NCBI GenBank assembly: GCA_025267735.1
Contig: CM046309.1
Span: forward strand, 30,574,702 to 30,638,701
Source of the DNA: Mactra quadrangularis
Taxonomy: Eukaryota > Mollusca > Bivalvia > Venerida > Mactridae
Length of the DNA stretch: 64,000 bases
Direction of reading: 5' to 3'
The notes under the pieces were generated by a model, which worked only from the letters and a program-made list of their open reading frames with translations, made no database searches and was not told the origin of the DNA. The translations under genes were made by a program, and so were the position numbers. Shown here one piece after another: positions 47,077 to 56,985 of the stretch (positions are counted from its first letter, which is position 1; each line of letters starts with the position of its first letter).

Positions 47077-48400
47077 CTATATACAGGACTAGAGTTATGG
47101 AACCTCCGTTATCCTAGACAAATCTGTATAGAAGACTAGAGTTATGAAACTTCCGTAACCCTAAACAGCTCTATATAGAAGAACTAGAGGTATGGAACTT
47201 CCGTTATTCTAGACAGATCTATGTAGAAGGACTAGAGATATAGAACTTCCGTATCCCTAAACAGCTCTATATAGAAGGACTAGAGTTATGGAACTTTCGT
47301 AACCCTAAACAGATCTATATAGAAGGACTAGAGTTATGGAACGTCCTTTATCCTAGACAGCTCTATATAGCAGAACTAGAGATATAGAACTTCCGTAACC
47401 CTAAACAGATCTATATAGAAGGACTAGAGTTATGGAACTTCCTTTATCCTAGACAGATCTATATAGCAGGACTAGAGTTATGGAACTTCAGTTATCCTAG
47501 ACAGGTCTATATAGCAGGACTAGAGTTATGGAACCTGCGTTATCCTTGAAAGCTCTATGTAGCAGGACTAGAGTTATGGAACCTCTGTTATCCTAGACAG
47601 ATCTATATAGCAGGACTAGAGTTACGGAACATCCGTTATCCTAGACAGCTCTATATAGCAGGACTAGAGTTACGGAACCTCCGTTATCCTAGACAGCTCT
47701 GTATAGCAGGACTAGTTACGGAACTTCCGTTATCCTAGACTGGTAAATATAGCAGGACTAGTTACGGAACCTCCGTTATCCTAGACTGGTAAATATAGCA
47801 GGACTAGTTACGGAACCTCCGTTATCCTAGACTGGTAAATATAGCAGGACTAGTTACGGAACCTCCGTTATCCTAGACTGGTAAATATAGCAGGACTAGT
47901 TACGGAACTTCCGTTATCCTAGACTGGTAAATATAGCAGGACTAGTTACGGAACCTCCGTTATCCTAGACAAATCTGTATAGAAGACTAGAGTTATGAAA
48001 CTTCCGTTATCCTAGACAGCTCTATATAGAAGGACTAGAGTTATGGAACTTGTATTCTAGACAGATCTATATAGAAGGACTAGATATATGGAACTTCCGT
48101 TATTCTAGACAGATCCATACAGAAAGACTAGAGTTATGGAACTTCCGTTATTCTAGACAGCTCTATTTAGCAGGAGTAGAGTTATGGAATTTTCGTTATC
48201 CTAGACAGATCCATATAGCAGGACTAGAGTTACGGAACTTCCGTACATGTAACCCTAGACAGCTCTATATAGAAGGACTAGATATATGGAACTTCCGATA
48301 TCCTAGACAACGGTGTATGGCAAGACTAGAGTTATGGAACTTCCGTTATTCTAGACAGCTCTATATAGCAGGACTAGAGTATTTCCTCGATACTCCTCGA
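47077..48400 (+). repeat. 48-bp satellite, block 2 (AGTTATGGAAC / CAGATCTATATAGAAGG variants)
   Basis: Monomers here favour GTTATGGAAC over GTTACGGAAC, and AGATCTATATAGAAGG over AGCTCTATATAGCAGG. They form a distinct subfamily right of the MITE. A 122-residue plus frame at 48050-48418 is the same peptide repeat (IYIEGLDIWNFRYSRQ), not a gene. Confidence 0.93.
47704..47960 (+). repeat. Local sub-array with CTGGTAAATATAGC variant
   Basis: Five nearly identical units contain GACTGGTAAATATAGCAGGA, CTAGTTACGGAAC and TCCGTTATCCTA, with the AGAG of the usual monomer shortened. Their near identity marks recent local amplification. Confidence 0.9.
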
Positions 48401-50333
48401 TTCCGTTTTCCTCGATAAGTTTATATAGCAAGGCTAGAGTAACAGAATTACCATTATCCTAGACGAGTCTATGTAGCAAGGCTAGAGTAAAAAATTCCAT
48501 AATCCTAGACAACTCTTTAGCAAGGCTTGAGTACCAGAATTTCTGTTATGCTAGAAAAGTTTAGGTAGCAAGGCTAGAGTAACAGAACTTCCATTATCCT
48601 AGACAACTCAGCAACAAGGCTAGAGTAACGGAACTTCCGTTATCCGCTTTAAGTCTATATAGCAAGCCTAGAGTAACGGAACTCTCATTATCCAAGAAAA
48701 ACCCAGCAGCAAGGCTAGAGTAACGGAACTTCCGTTATCTTCGATTAGTCTATATAGCAAGCCTAGAGTAACGGAAATTCCATTATCCTAGACAACTCAG
48801 CAACAAGGCTAGAGTAACGGAACTTTCGTTATCCGTGTAAGTCTATATAGCAAGCATAGAGTAACGGAACTCTCATTATCCAAGAAAACCCAGCAGCAAG
48901 GCTAGAGTAACGGAACTTCCGTTATCCTCGATTAGTCTACATAGCAAGCCTAGAGTAACGGAAATTCCATTATCTTAGACAACTCTATAGTAAGGCTTGA
49001 GTAACGGAAATTCCGTTATCCTAAACAACTCTATAAAGCAAGGCTAAAGTAACAGAACTTCCATTATTCTATACAACTCTATAGCGAGGCTAGAGTAACG
49101 AAGCTTCCATTATCCTTGACAACTCTATAGCCAGGATAGAGTAACGTTGCATCCATTATCCTTGACAACTCTATAGCCAGGATAGAGTAACGGAGCTTCA
49201 ATTATCCTTGACATCTCTATAGCAAGAATAGAGTAACGGAGCTTCCATTATCCTTGACAACTCTATAGCAAGGATAGAGTAATGGAGCTTCCATTATCCT
49301 TGACAACTCTATAGCCAGGCTAAAGTTACAAAACTTCCACTTTCCTAGACAACTCTATATAGCAAGGCTAGAGTAACTGAGTTCCCGTTATCATATACAA
49401 GTCTATGTAGCAAGGCTACAGAAACAGAACTTCCATTATCCTAGTCAACTCTATAGCAAATCTAGAGTAACATAACTTCGATTATCCCAGCTTGGGTAGA
49501 GGTATGGAACTTCCGTTACCCTCGATTAGTCTATATAGCAAGCCTAGAGTAACAGAACTTCAATTATTCTAGACAACACTAAAGCAAAACTTAAGAAACG
49601 GGTCTTCCGTTATCCTCAATAAGTCTATATAGCTAGGCTAGAGTAACGGAACTTCCATTATCCTAGACAGATCTGTATAGCTGGACTTGAGAAACGGAAC
49701 TTCGTTACCCCAGACAGCTCTATATAGCAGGACTAGAGTTATGAAACTTCCGTTATCCTAGACAAGTCTATGTAGCAAGGCTAGAGTTACGGAGCTTCCA
49801 TTATCCTAGACACATCAATAGAAAGGCTAGAGTAACGGAACTTCCGTTTTAATTGACAACTCTTGAGCAAAGGTACAAAAAAACTTCCATTTTCCTAGAC
49901 AACTCTATAAAAAGGCTAGACTAACGGTACTTCCATTTTCGTAGACAACTCTATAGCAAGGCTCGAGTAACGGTACTTTCATTTTTCTAGATAGATAGCA
50001 AGGTTAGAGTAACGGTACTTCCATTTTCCTAGACAACTCTATAGCAAGGCTAGAGTAACGGTACTTTCATTTTTCTAGACAACTCTATAGCAAGGCTTGA
50101 CTAACGGTACTTCCATTTTCCTAGACAACTCTATAGCAAGGCTTGAGTAACGGTACTTCCATTTTCCTAGACAACTCTATAGCAAGGCTTGACTAACGGT
50201 ACTTCCATTTTCCTAGACAACTCTAAAGCAAGGCTCGATTAATGGAACTTCCGTTATCCTACCAAAGTCTATTACAAGGCTTGAATAACGGAACTTCCAT
50301 TATCCAAGACAACTCTGTAGCAAGGTTAGAGTT
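48400..50333 (+). repeat. 48-bp satellite, block 3 (GTAACGGAAC / CAAGGCTAGA variants), diverged
   Basis: Older-looking monomers of about 40-48 bp contain GAGTAACGGAACTTCCATTA, TCCTAGACAACTCTATAGC and AAGGCTA. Indels destroy the reading frame. Short homogenised patches occur (49085-49320 with TCCTTGACAACTCTATAGCC; 49900-50230 with GTACTTCCATTTTCCTAGAC). The array ends near 50333 at a SINE B fragment. Confidence 0.92.
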
Positions 50334-50339
50334 TTCGAA

Positions 50340-50478
50340 TTCTACATAATTTGGCCGTAGAAATAATACATGTTTGTATTTTGACAATCTCCATGAAAGT
50401 ATGCCCAGCCCGGGAATCGAACCTACGACCCCTGTATCAGTAGACTTGCTTGCTACCAACTGGGCTAGTCTGGTGGCT
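50340..50478 (-). repeat. SINE family B 5' part, minus strand
   Basis: On the minus strand the head reads CTAGCCCAGTTGGTAGCAAG, then GGGGTCGTAGGTTCGATTCC and the start of the family B body (GCATACTTTCATGGAGATTG). The 3' half is missing, apparently cut at the junction with the satellite. Confidence 0.8.
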
Positions 50479-50481
50479 TAA

Positions 50482-50549
50482 CATTCGGAACTACCGCACC
50501 AAACTTATACACAAATGTTTTTAGATGATCGACGTGTTAGTTCCGAATG
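50482..50549. mobile_element. CATTCGGAAC-family miniature element, 68 bp
   Basis: It starts CATTCGGAACTACCGCACCA and ends GACGTGTTAGTTCCGAATG, with TAGATGATCG shared with the 56740 copy. No 9-bp duplication is evident. It abuts the SINE B head. Confidence 0.65.
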
Positions 50550-51028
50550 GAATGCAAATAGTCTCCGACTGATTGATTCTAATATATTTCAAAATAAACG
50601 AACCAAAAATTATTTTTTGTAATTATCATTGTCATACTTAACAATACGTAAATTATAGATTCGTAATTTTATTCTATCGTAATTAGCTCAATACCATGAG
50701 GAATTCATAAACGGAGACATGCCTTAAATATTGATGAATTATCGACACATATCAAGCCCCAACCCATACATGGTGAATAAAGAAATGAATAAAGCTGACA
50801 CCGGAGTGATATACGATTCCTAGATACTAAATAAGACTGATATAGTAGATATAGGCGTGCTGGATAGTTCCAAACGGTTTGATGCGGGGAATTATGATAC
50901 CAAATGTGCATAGAGTGGTCGAGGACAAATATTGTAAAAAATGTTATAAAGTTTAACAGGAGTGGAGCTGTTTACCAAATTTATAAATTTAATGAAGGCG
51001 ATGAGTTCAAAGCTATTTCAAAGCTAAA

Positions 51029-51268
51029 ATGATTTTTTCGTCGTACGAGACCAATATTGTTGTAGTCCTAGTGATAACGATAGTTAATACATCTTTGGAA
51101 AATGCTTTACAAGAAACGTACGAAAACACTGGTCTACCGTTGCTGTTTAACAAGAGCGACTTTATTGTGGAAGAGGTGCATGTAGAAACAGAATTAGAAT
51201 GTGGTATTAGGTGCCTACAAAACTTATGTACAGGATTTTTGTTTAAAACACAAGGCACGTTTATATGA
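51029..51268 (+). CDS. Possible secreted PAN/Apple-like exon or fragment (79 aa)
   Basis: The frame starts with a short polar stretch, then a hydrophobic run (IVVVLVITIV, about residues 9-18) fitting a signal peptide. Residues 30-75 resemble the first half of a PAN/Apple domain: LPLLFNKSDFIVEEVHV, then ELECGIRCLQNLCTGFLF. The C-x3-C-x4-C-x-GF spacing is typical of such modules, which mediate protein or carbohydrate binding outside cells. Only half a domain is present and no strong GT donor lies at the end, so it may be a first exon or a fragment. No downstream exon is recognised. Domain assignment is from pattern memory. Confidence 0.4.
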   Translation: MIFSSYETNIVVVLVITIVNTSLENALQETYENTGLPLLFNKSDFIVEEVHVETELECGIRCLQNLCTGFLFKTQGTFI

Positions 51269-51456
51269 TTTTTTACGGAACCTTCTTTTTATAATTAAAG
51301 CGGGATAACAAGATAAATAAGTGGAAATGACGCAAAACATCAAAGAGCGCTGAATATTATGAACATGTAAGTTTTGTAAAAAAATCAGCATTTCAATTTC
51401 GTTAGCCTAAGTTGTCTTTATTTATGTTTAATGATATTAATGATATACAAGTACAA

Positions 51457-51545
51457 TGTATTAGCATTTCCAAAAATGCTTGAAATCGCTGTTAAGTCGT
51501 ATATTCTCGGCGTATCAAACCGCCCCAAGTCTATTTATAGAATAC
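51457..51545 (+). repeat. Dispersed repeat, copy 2 (see 12149-12345)
   Basis: It shares TATTAGCATTTCCAAAAATG, CTTGAAATCG, TCGTATATTCTC and CAAGTCTATTTATAGAATAC with the first copy in the same order, with much less intervening sequence. It leads directly into the 63-bp tandem repeat. Confidence 0.6.
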
Positions 51546-51555
51546 AAGAATTTGC

Positions 51556-51836
51556 GAACCAGCTCGACGTTCGACATTCGTTAGAAATGGTACGAATAAC
51601 AAAATGAAATCGAATATCAAACCAGTTGGACGTTAGAAATTCGTTAGAAATGGCACGAATAACAAAATGAATTCGAATATCAAACCAGTTGGACGTTCGA
51701 CATTCGTTAGAAATGGTAACAATAACAAAATGAAATCGAATATCGAACCAGTTCGACGTTCGACATTCGTTAGAAATGGTACGAATAACAAAATGAAATC
51801 GAATATCAAACCAGTTCGACGTTCGACATTCTCTGA
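51556..51836 (+). repeat. 63-bp minisatellite, ~4.5 copies, frame-preserving
   Basis: Units repeat at exactly 63 bp (TTAG landmark at 51581, 51644, 51707 and 51770). They contain CGTTAGAAATGGTACGAATA, ACAAAATGAAATCGAATATC and AACCAGTTCGACGTTCGACA. In one plus frame this reads a 21-residue repeat (FVRNGTNNKMKSNIKPVRRS) within 51667-51915; the minus strand is also open. No signal or domain supports a protein, so I annotate it as a repeat. Confidence 0.9.
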
Positions 51837-51974
51837 TAACACTGTCTCATTTGAAAATGGAATGTATAATTTAATATGTAATTCACTATATTTACTGTAC
51901 AGTTCAACAAAATAGACTGTATGTAGCCTATTCGTATTGTAGTTTATTTCTTTTCTAGTACATTATACAAGTAA

Positions 51975-52286
51975 TTGCTGGTAAATTTTTCAATTTATGT
52001 ACAAAATATGATAAACTTACTTGTTTCAATAAGAAATACTGCTGTACAAATTCAAAGAGTGCCGCAACGTGACTTTCAAAATGACGTCACAAATACCTGT
52101 CATATAGACTGGTTCACGAGTTATGTAGTTACCTTTCCACGCTCTATATACAACTCGGAAATCAGTCAATCGAATGTAAACATTGTGAATTCCATATTAA
52201 ATGATACATTCCATATTCAAAAAAGACAGTGTTTGCTTCAAACAGGCGATCCTTACTCAACAGTGTTATATTTTTGCAAACACTGA
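51975..52286 (+). CDS. Unrecognised open frame (103 aa), doubtful
   Basis: This plus-strand frame starts MLVNFSIYVQNMINLL and contains HIDWFTSYVVTFPRSI and a C-terminal CLLQTGDPYSTVLYFCKH. Composition is less repetitive than most frames here and there are three cysteines. I recognise no family, splice signal or promoter. It may be a chance frame or one exon of a gene associated with the PAN-like frame upstream. Confidence 0.2.
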   Translation: MLVNFSIYVQNMINLLVSIRNTAVQIQRVPQRDFQNDVTNTCHIDWFTSYVVTFPRSIYNSEISQSNVNIVNSILNDTFHIQKRQCLLQTGDPYSTVLYFCKH

Positions 52287-52594
52287 GGAAAACAAGGGCG
52301 CAACAGTGACGAGGTCGTCGTCCTACTTTAAATAAGCAAAGCGTTAGCAGTTTTGAGGAGTGTTCGCAAAAAAAGTAAAACTAGCCTTGAAGATATGATA
52401 CGCAGAAAAAAATATTAACTTTTCTGCTAAGCCTCGCGCAGGTATCAAGGAAATCTTGTGGCCTTCTTAAAATCGTTGCTTTGTGATGCTACCGAGCCTT
52501 ACTCTAAGTGTACAACAATCTTAGTATAATTCATTTTTTACACAAAAATCAGTGACGTGATTTTATATAGCGAGTCGTATCAAGTAATATCAAA

Positions 52595-52754
52595 GTATAA
52601 AAAGGTTATCAAAGCTGTTCAAACAGTTCATCACTGAGACTCTAATAGACTTTAAAGCAGACATATTATTATCATGGAACTTTCACGTTTATTGCTAGCC
52701 TACGTCATACAGAGACGGAATATATCATATTTTAACAGTTTAACGGTTATATAA
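52595..52754 (+). promoter_or_regulatory. Candidate TATA promoter with short signal-peptide-like frame
   Basis: GTATAAAAAGG (52595-52605) is a strong TATA match. About 25-30 bases downstream is AGTTCATCACTGAG, a plausible initiator. The first ATG after it (52674, context TTATCATGG) opens MELSRLLLAYVIQ, which resembles the start of a signal peptide. The frame stops after 26 residues (52754) unless spliced, for example near the GTCATA at 52704. Suggestive only. Confidence 0.28.
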
Positions 52755-52845
52755 TATGATCACATCGCAACTACTTGCTTTCATTCGAAACCAATGAGAT
52801 TGATGAGATCTGATGCTTTCCGCGCCTGTTGTGTGAAATCAGTAA

Positions 52846-53228
52846 GGCGGATCTAGGATTTCTAGTAACGGCGGATGGAACATTCTAGTTAGGGGCAGCG
52901 GACAATAAACGAGCAGACTAGATGTCCAGGGGCTGTAAAGGCTCCCGATGGGGCATGAGAAAGGCCCTGGCCAGGGTCCAGGGGGCGGTGGCCCCCGGAA
53001 GCTCCAGAGTTTTGGTTATTTCTAAGGAATTCAGGCTCATTTTTAGAATCTAAACTGTCTTGTTCCATAATGTTCGATAAAACGCATATATATCAGATAG
53101 TTTTATAGCAGCCGTTGGATTATGTTGTAATCTTACAAAAATTGAGAAGGAATTATTGAATGTTATGTCATTGTATCGGTGTACTCCATGTGTGCTAACC
53201 GGGTCCGCGCCCCTCCCTTGGATCCGCC
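52846..53228. mobile_element. Inverted-repeat element with GGCGGATCTAGG ends, 383 bp
   Basis: The left end GGCGGATCTAGGATTTC and the right end CCCTTGGATCCGCC are inverted repeats. The interior includes GGGGGCGGTGGCCCCCGGAA and is homologous to 10340-10625. It is non-coding. A target duplication longer than AA is not visible. Confidence 0.72.
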
Positions 53229-53601
53229 AATGAAAACGGTCTTGATTAACAACCCCCTTCAAACATTAGCTAGCTCAAAGTCACGATTGTCAAGCTTTAA
53301 AATGAAAAAAACTACCCTGCCTTTAACAATCATCTCTCAATAAGAACCATTTAAACAAATATGTCTGCAACAGTTTTAATATAGACACTGTTCACAGCAT
53401 ATAGGTATGTTTCTTAATCTTATCATGTAAGCCAGTTTAAAGTTCAGTGGCGGTCGTATCGCAGATATAGAGCGTATAATTTCGAAAACGGAGGTCCCGA
53501 TAGATTGTATTCTTGATAATTCGACATTTTATCTCGATCTTTAGTTAAGTTGAAGTTTTCGGCTCCAATTGGAAGTGTAACCTAAATCTATTGAAGACAT
53601 A

Positions 53602-53873
53602 GGCGGATCTAGCGGGGGTCAGGGGAGTCCGGACCACCCCTAGACTTTCCAAAATGTACCTACCCATTAGTGTTTTTCTTTATTGTAAGTCATTTTTAAG
53701 AAGCATGAAGCAATTTTTCTCGGTGCTTAACATAGATTTAATGGTTATGTTGTTTTTATTATTAATATGTTGCATTATTCTGCAAAATGTGTATAATGTG
53801 GTTGTACTTCGAAAGTTTGGACTCCCCTAGAAAAAGTTCGGACCTCCCCCTAGAAAAATCCTGGATTCGCGCC
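53602..53873. mobile_element. Second GGCGGATCTAG-ended element, 272 bp
   Basis: The left end GGCGGATCTAGCGGGGGTCA and the right end AATCCTGGATTCGCGCC are imperfect inverted repeats. The inner blocks GGGGAGTCCGGACCACCCCT and GGACTCCCCTAGAAAAAGTT also pair partly. Its terminal motif is that of 52846-53228 but the interior differs. It lies 46 bp before the target duplication of the giant fold-back element. Confidence 0.65.
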
Positions 53874-53928
53874 TGGAAAGACCATCGTACATCAAATGTT
53901 GACAAACGTTGTATACCAAGTATAATGT

Positions 53929-56100
53929 AGGTCTGTGAAGTTAGCTATCTATTGTCTATTCTCTATTCAAAAGTCTATTCGCACAATAGACAGCTATGTA
54001 TTGAGAAATCTATTCATTCAGAAGTCTATTCGCATTTACTGTATACATAAATATAGGTAAGTTCAAATATCTGTACAAAAATCTGTTCACAAAATGCCGA
54101 AAAGACAGCTGTCTATTCGGAAGTCTATTCAGAAGTCTATTCGAAAAAAGTCAGTAGTGCAATCAAACAGATTTAAAAGTCTTTTCATGGAATACGTAAA
54201 GAGACAAATGTCCATTCAAAAGTCTTTTCAGAAGTTTATTCGCAAAAACATAGTAGTGCAATCTGAATGAGCAAGGTTTCTATTCCAAGAATGCAAGCGA
54301 CAAATGTCCATTCAAAAGTCTTTTCAGATCTCTATTCGCAAAATCATATATATGCTTTAAGAATGTGTCTGTAGTCTATTATAAAGTTTCCAATAGAGAG
54401 CTGTCCATTCAAAAGTCTATTCAGAAGTCTATTTGCAAAATCATATATATGCATTAAGAATGTGTCTAAAGTCTACCATAAGTTGCGAATAGACAGATGT
54501 CCATTCAACTGTCTTTTCAGAGGTCTATTCGCAAAAATCATGTATATGCATTCAGAATGAGTCAGAAGTCTTTAATAGAGTTTCGAATAGAGAGATGTCC
54601 ATTCAAAAGTCTATTCAGAAGTCAATTCGCGAAATCTGGTTAATGCGTTCAGAATGAGTCAGAAGTCTATCATACAGTAGCGAATGCACAGCTGTCCATT
54701 CAAATGTCTATTCAGAAGTCTATTCGCAAAATCATACATATGCATTTAAAATGTGTCAAAAGTCTATTCAAAGAGTAGCAAATAGATAGCTGTCCATTCA
54801 AATGTCTATTCAGAAGTCTATTTGCGAAATCATGTATATGCATTCAGAATGAGTCAGAAGTCTTTTATAGAGTTTCGAATAGATAGCTGTCCATTCAAAA
54901 GTCTATTCAGAAGTCTATTCGCAAAATCATATATATGCATTAAGAATGTGCCTAAAGTCTACCATAAAGTTGCGAATAGACAAATGTCCATTCAAATGTC
55001 TTTTCAGAAGTCTATTCGCAAAATCATGTAAATGCATTCAGAATGAGTAGGAAGTATTTTAATGAGTTTCGAATAGAGAGATGTCCATTCAAATGTCTAT
55101 TCAGAAGTCTATTCGCGAAATCTGGTAAATGCTTGCAGAATGAGTCAGAAGTCTTTTATAGAGTTTCGAATAGAGAGCTGTCCATTCAAATGTCTATTCA
55201 GAAGTCTATTCCAAAAGACTCAGTAATGTAATGCAATCAAACAGATTGAAAGTCTTTTCGCAGAACATGAAAAGAGTCAAATGTCCATTCAAAAGTCTAT
55301 TCAGAAGTATATTTGCAAATTACATATATGCATTAAAAATGTGTCTAAAGTGTACTATAAAGTTGCGAATAGGCAGATGTCCATTCAAATGTCTTTTCAG
55401 AAGTCTATTCGCAAAATTATGTACATGCATTCAGAATGAGTCAGAAGTCTTTAATAGAGTTTCGAATAGAGAGATGTCCATTCAAATAGATATTCAGAAG
55501 TCTATTCGCGAAATCTGGTTAATGCATTCAGAATGAGTCAGAAGTCTATCATACAGTAGCGAATGCACAGCTGTCCATTCAAATGTCTATTCAGAATTCT
55601 ATTCGCAAAATCATACATATGCATTTAAAATGTGTCAAAAGTCTATTCAAAGAGTAGCAAATAGATAGCTGTCCATTCAAATGTCTATTCAGAAGTCTAT
55701 TTGCGAAATCATGTATATGCATTCAGAATGAGTCAGAAGTCTTTTATAGAGTTTCGAATAGATAGCTGTCCATTCAAAAGTCTATTCAGAAGTCTATTCG
55801 CAAATTATATATATGCATTAAAAATGTGTCTAAAGTGTACTATAAAGTTGCGAATAGACAGATGTCCATTCAAATATCTTTTCAGAAGTCTATTCGCAAA
55901 AATCATGTATATGCATTCAGAATGAGTCAGAAGTCTTTAATAGAGTTTCGAATAGAGAGATGTCCATTCAAAAGTCTATTCAGAAGTCTATTCGCAAATT
56001 ATATATGCATTCAAATGTGTTCTAAGTCTATTATAAAGTTAGAATAGACAGCTGCCCATTGAAATGTCTTTTCAGAAGTCTATTTGGAAACTTATGTTAA
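53929..56100 (+). repeat. Left arm of the fold-back element: ~97-bp tandem repeats
   Basis: After the ~330-bp outer terminus the arm consists of alternating ~97-bp units. Type A has AAGAATGTGTCTAAAGTCTA and TTGCGAATAGACAGATG. Type B has CAGAATGAGTCAGAAGTCTT and TTTCGAATAGAGAGATG. Both contain TCCATTCAAATGTCTTTTCA, then GAAGTCTATTCGCAAAATCA. A block of about 410 bp at 54530 recurs at 55409 (offset 879 bp, nine units). Frames of 60-101 residues here reflect the repeat. Confidence 0.93.
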
Positions 56101-56659
56101 TCGATTCAGAATGTGTCAGGTGTAATTGTGATAGACCTGCCAAGTTTATTGAAGTTTGCGTGCTTTGCCTGAATTAAGTAAGTTTCTTAACTCTCGTAAA
56201 CATAAATGAATCTCCCGAACATTTCGGCAATTGTAGGTGAAGGTCGAATTTGCCTTTTCATATCGTCGTAATTTTGCCGTTTCTGTAAACCAAATCGAGC
56301 CGGTAAATCTGGTTCAAACATGGTCACTGTACCGTAGATTACACAAGTGCAAATTCAAATACGGTAACCAGTGCTGGTTTTATTCGAGGAAGCGCCATTG
56401 TTTGAGACATGCTAATATTTCGAAGTTTGTAGGTAGAAACCTTTGAATTTCATATTAAATCGTAAACAAAGTGTTATTATCCACAAGAAAAATAAGCGCC
56501 AAAAGTAACTACTTTACATTTACATTTAAGTGATTGAGCCTGTAAAAATGATTATTTTTGTTTTATAAGAAACACAATTTTACGCCATTTTGTTAAGTTC
56601 TTTTGTCGGTGCAACAGCGTGACGTCAATCGTGGTGTTTTCTCACAGGTCCGTGCTTGT

Positions 56660-56661
<2 letters not shown>

Positions 56662-56735
<74 letters not shown>
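56662..56735. repeat. (AT)n microsatellite
   Basis: About 36 uninterrupted TA/AT dinucleotides in the loop region of the fold-back element. Open frames through it (YIYIYI) are meaningless. It borders the left target duplication ATATAATGT of the MITE. Confidence 0.97.
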
Positions 56736-56737
<2 letters not shown>

Positions 56738-56739
56738 GT

Positions 56740-56805
56740 CATTCGGAACTACCTCGGCGATTTTCCACGCAAATACGTAGATGATCGCCGAGGTCGTTCC
56801 GAATG
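56740..56805. mobile_element. Minimal CATTCGGAAC MITE, 66 bp, perfect 9-bp target duplication
   Basis: It starts CATTCGGAACTACCTCGGCG and ends CGCCGAGGTCGTTCCGAATG, with ATATAATGT on both sides (56731-56739 and 56806-56814). The first 37 bp equal the reverse complement of the right end of 18108-18488. The last 29 bp match the reverse complement of that element's left end with one difference. It is therefore an end-to-end deletion derivative that kept only its termini, nested in the fold-back element's centre. Confidence 0.93.
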
Positions 56806-56985
56806 ATATAATGTATTCATCTTGTAACCGAAATGAAAAGGGTAGACAAAAACCAATTAGAAGTATTAATCTCATGACAATAGTTGTTTTTAAAAGTCCG
56901 TAAGACCTGATTACAAAAAAAGAAGTAATTCAGCTGCCGAGAGAAGACTTACTACCAGGAGAAAAATAGAAATCTTGCTTTGAAT

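Larger units (their letters stand above)
56101..56985. other. Central segment of the fold-back element
   Basis: Unique DNA between the arms. It has a 69-residue plus frame at 56237-56446 (MKVEFAFSYRRNFAVSV...) with no recognised domain, an AT microsatellite and the 66-bp MITE. Nothing resembles a transposase. Confidence 0.75.

Noticed and set aside
42361..48418. Many plus-strand frames reading LRNFRYPRQLYIAGLE as a repeat protein gene
   Set aside because: They follow from a 48-bp satellite monomer divisible by three. Frames are repeatedly broken by small indels and there is no promoter, signal sequence or unique flanking exon.
56603..56875. Frames containing long YIYIYI runs
   Set aside because: They are read through the (AT)n microsatellite.
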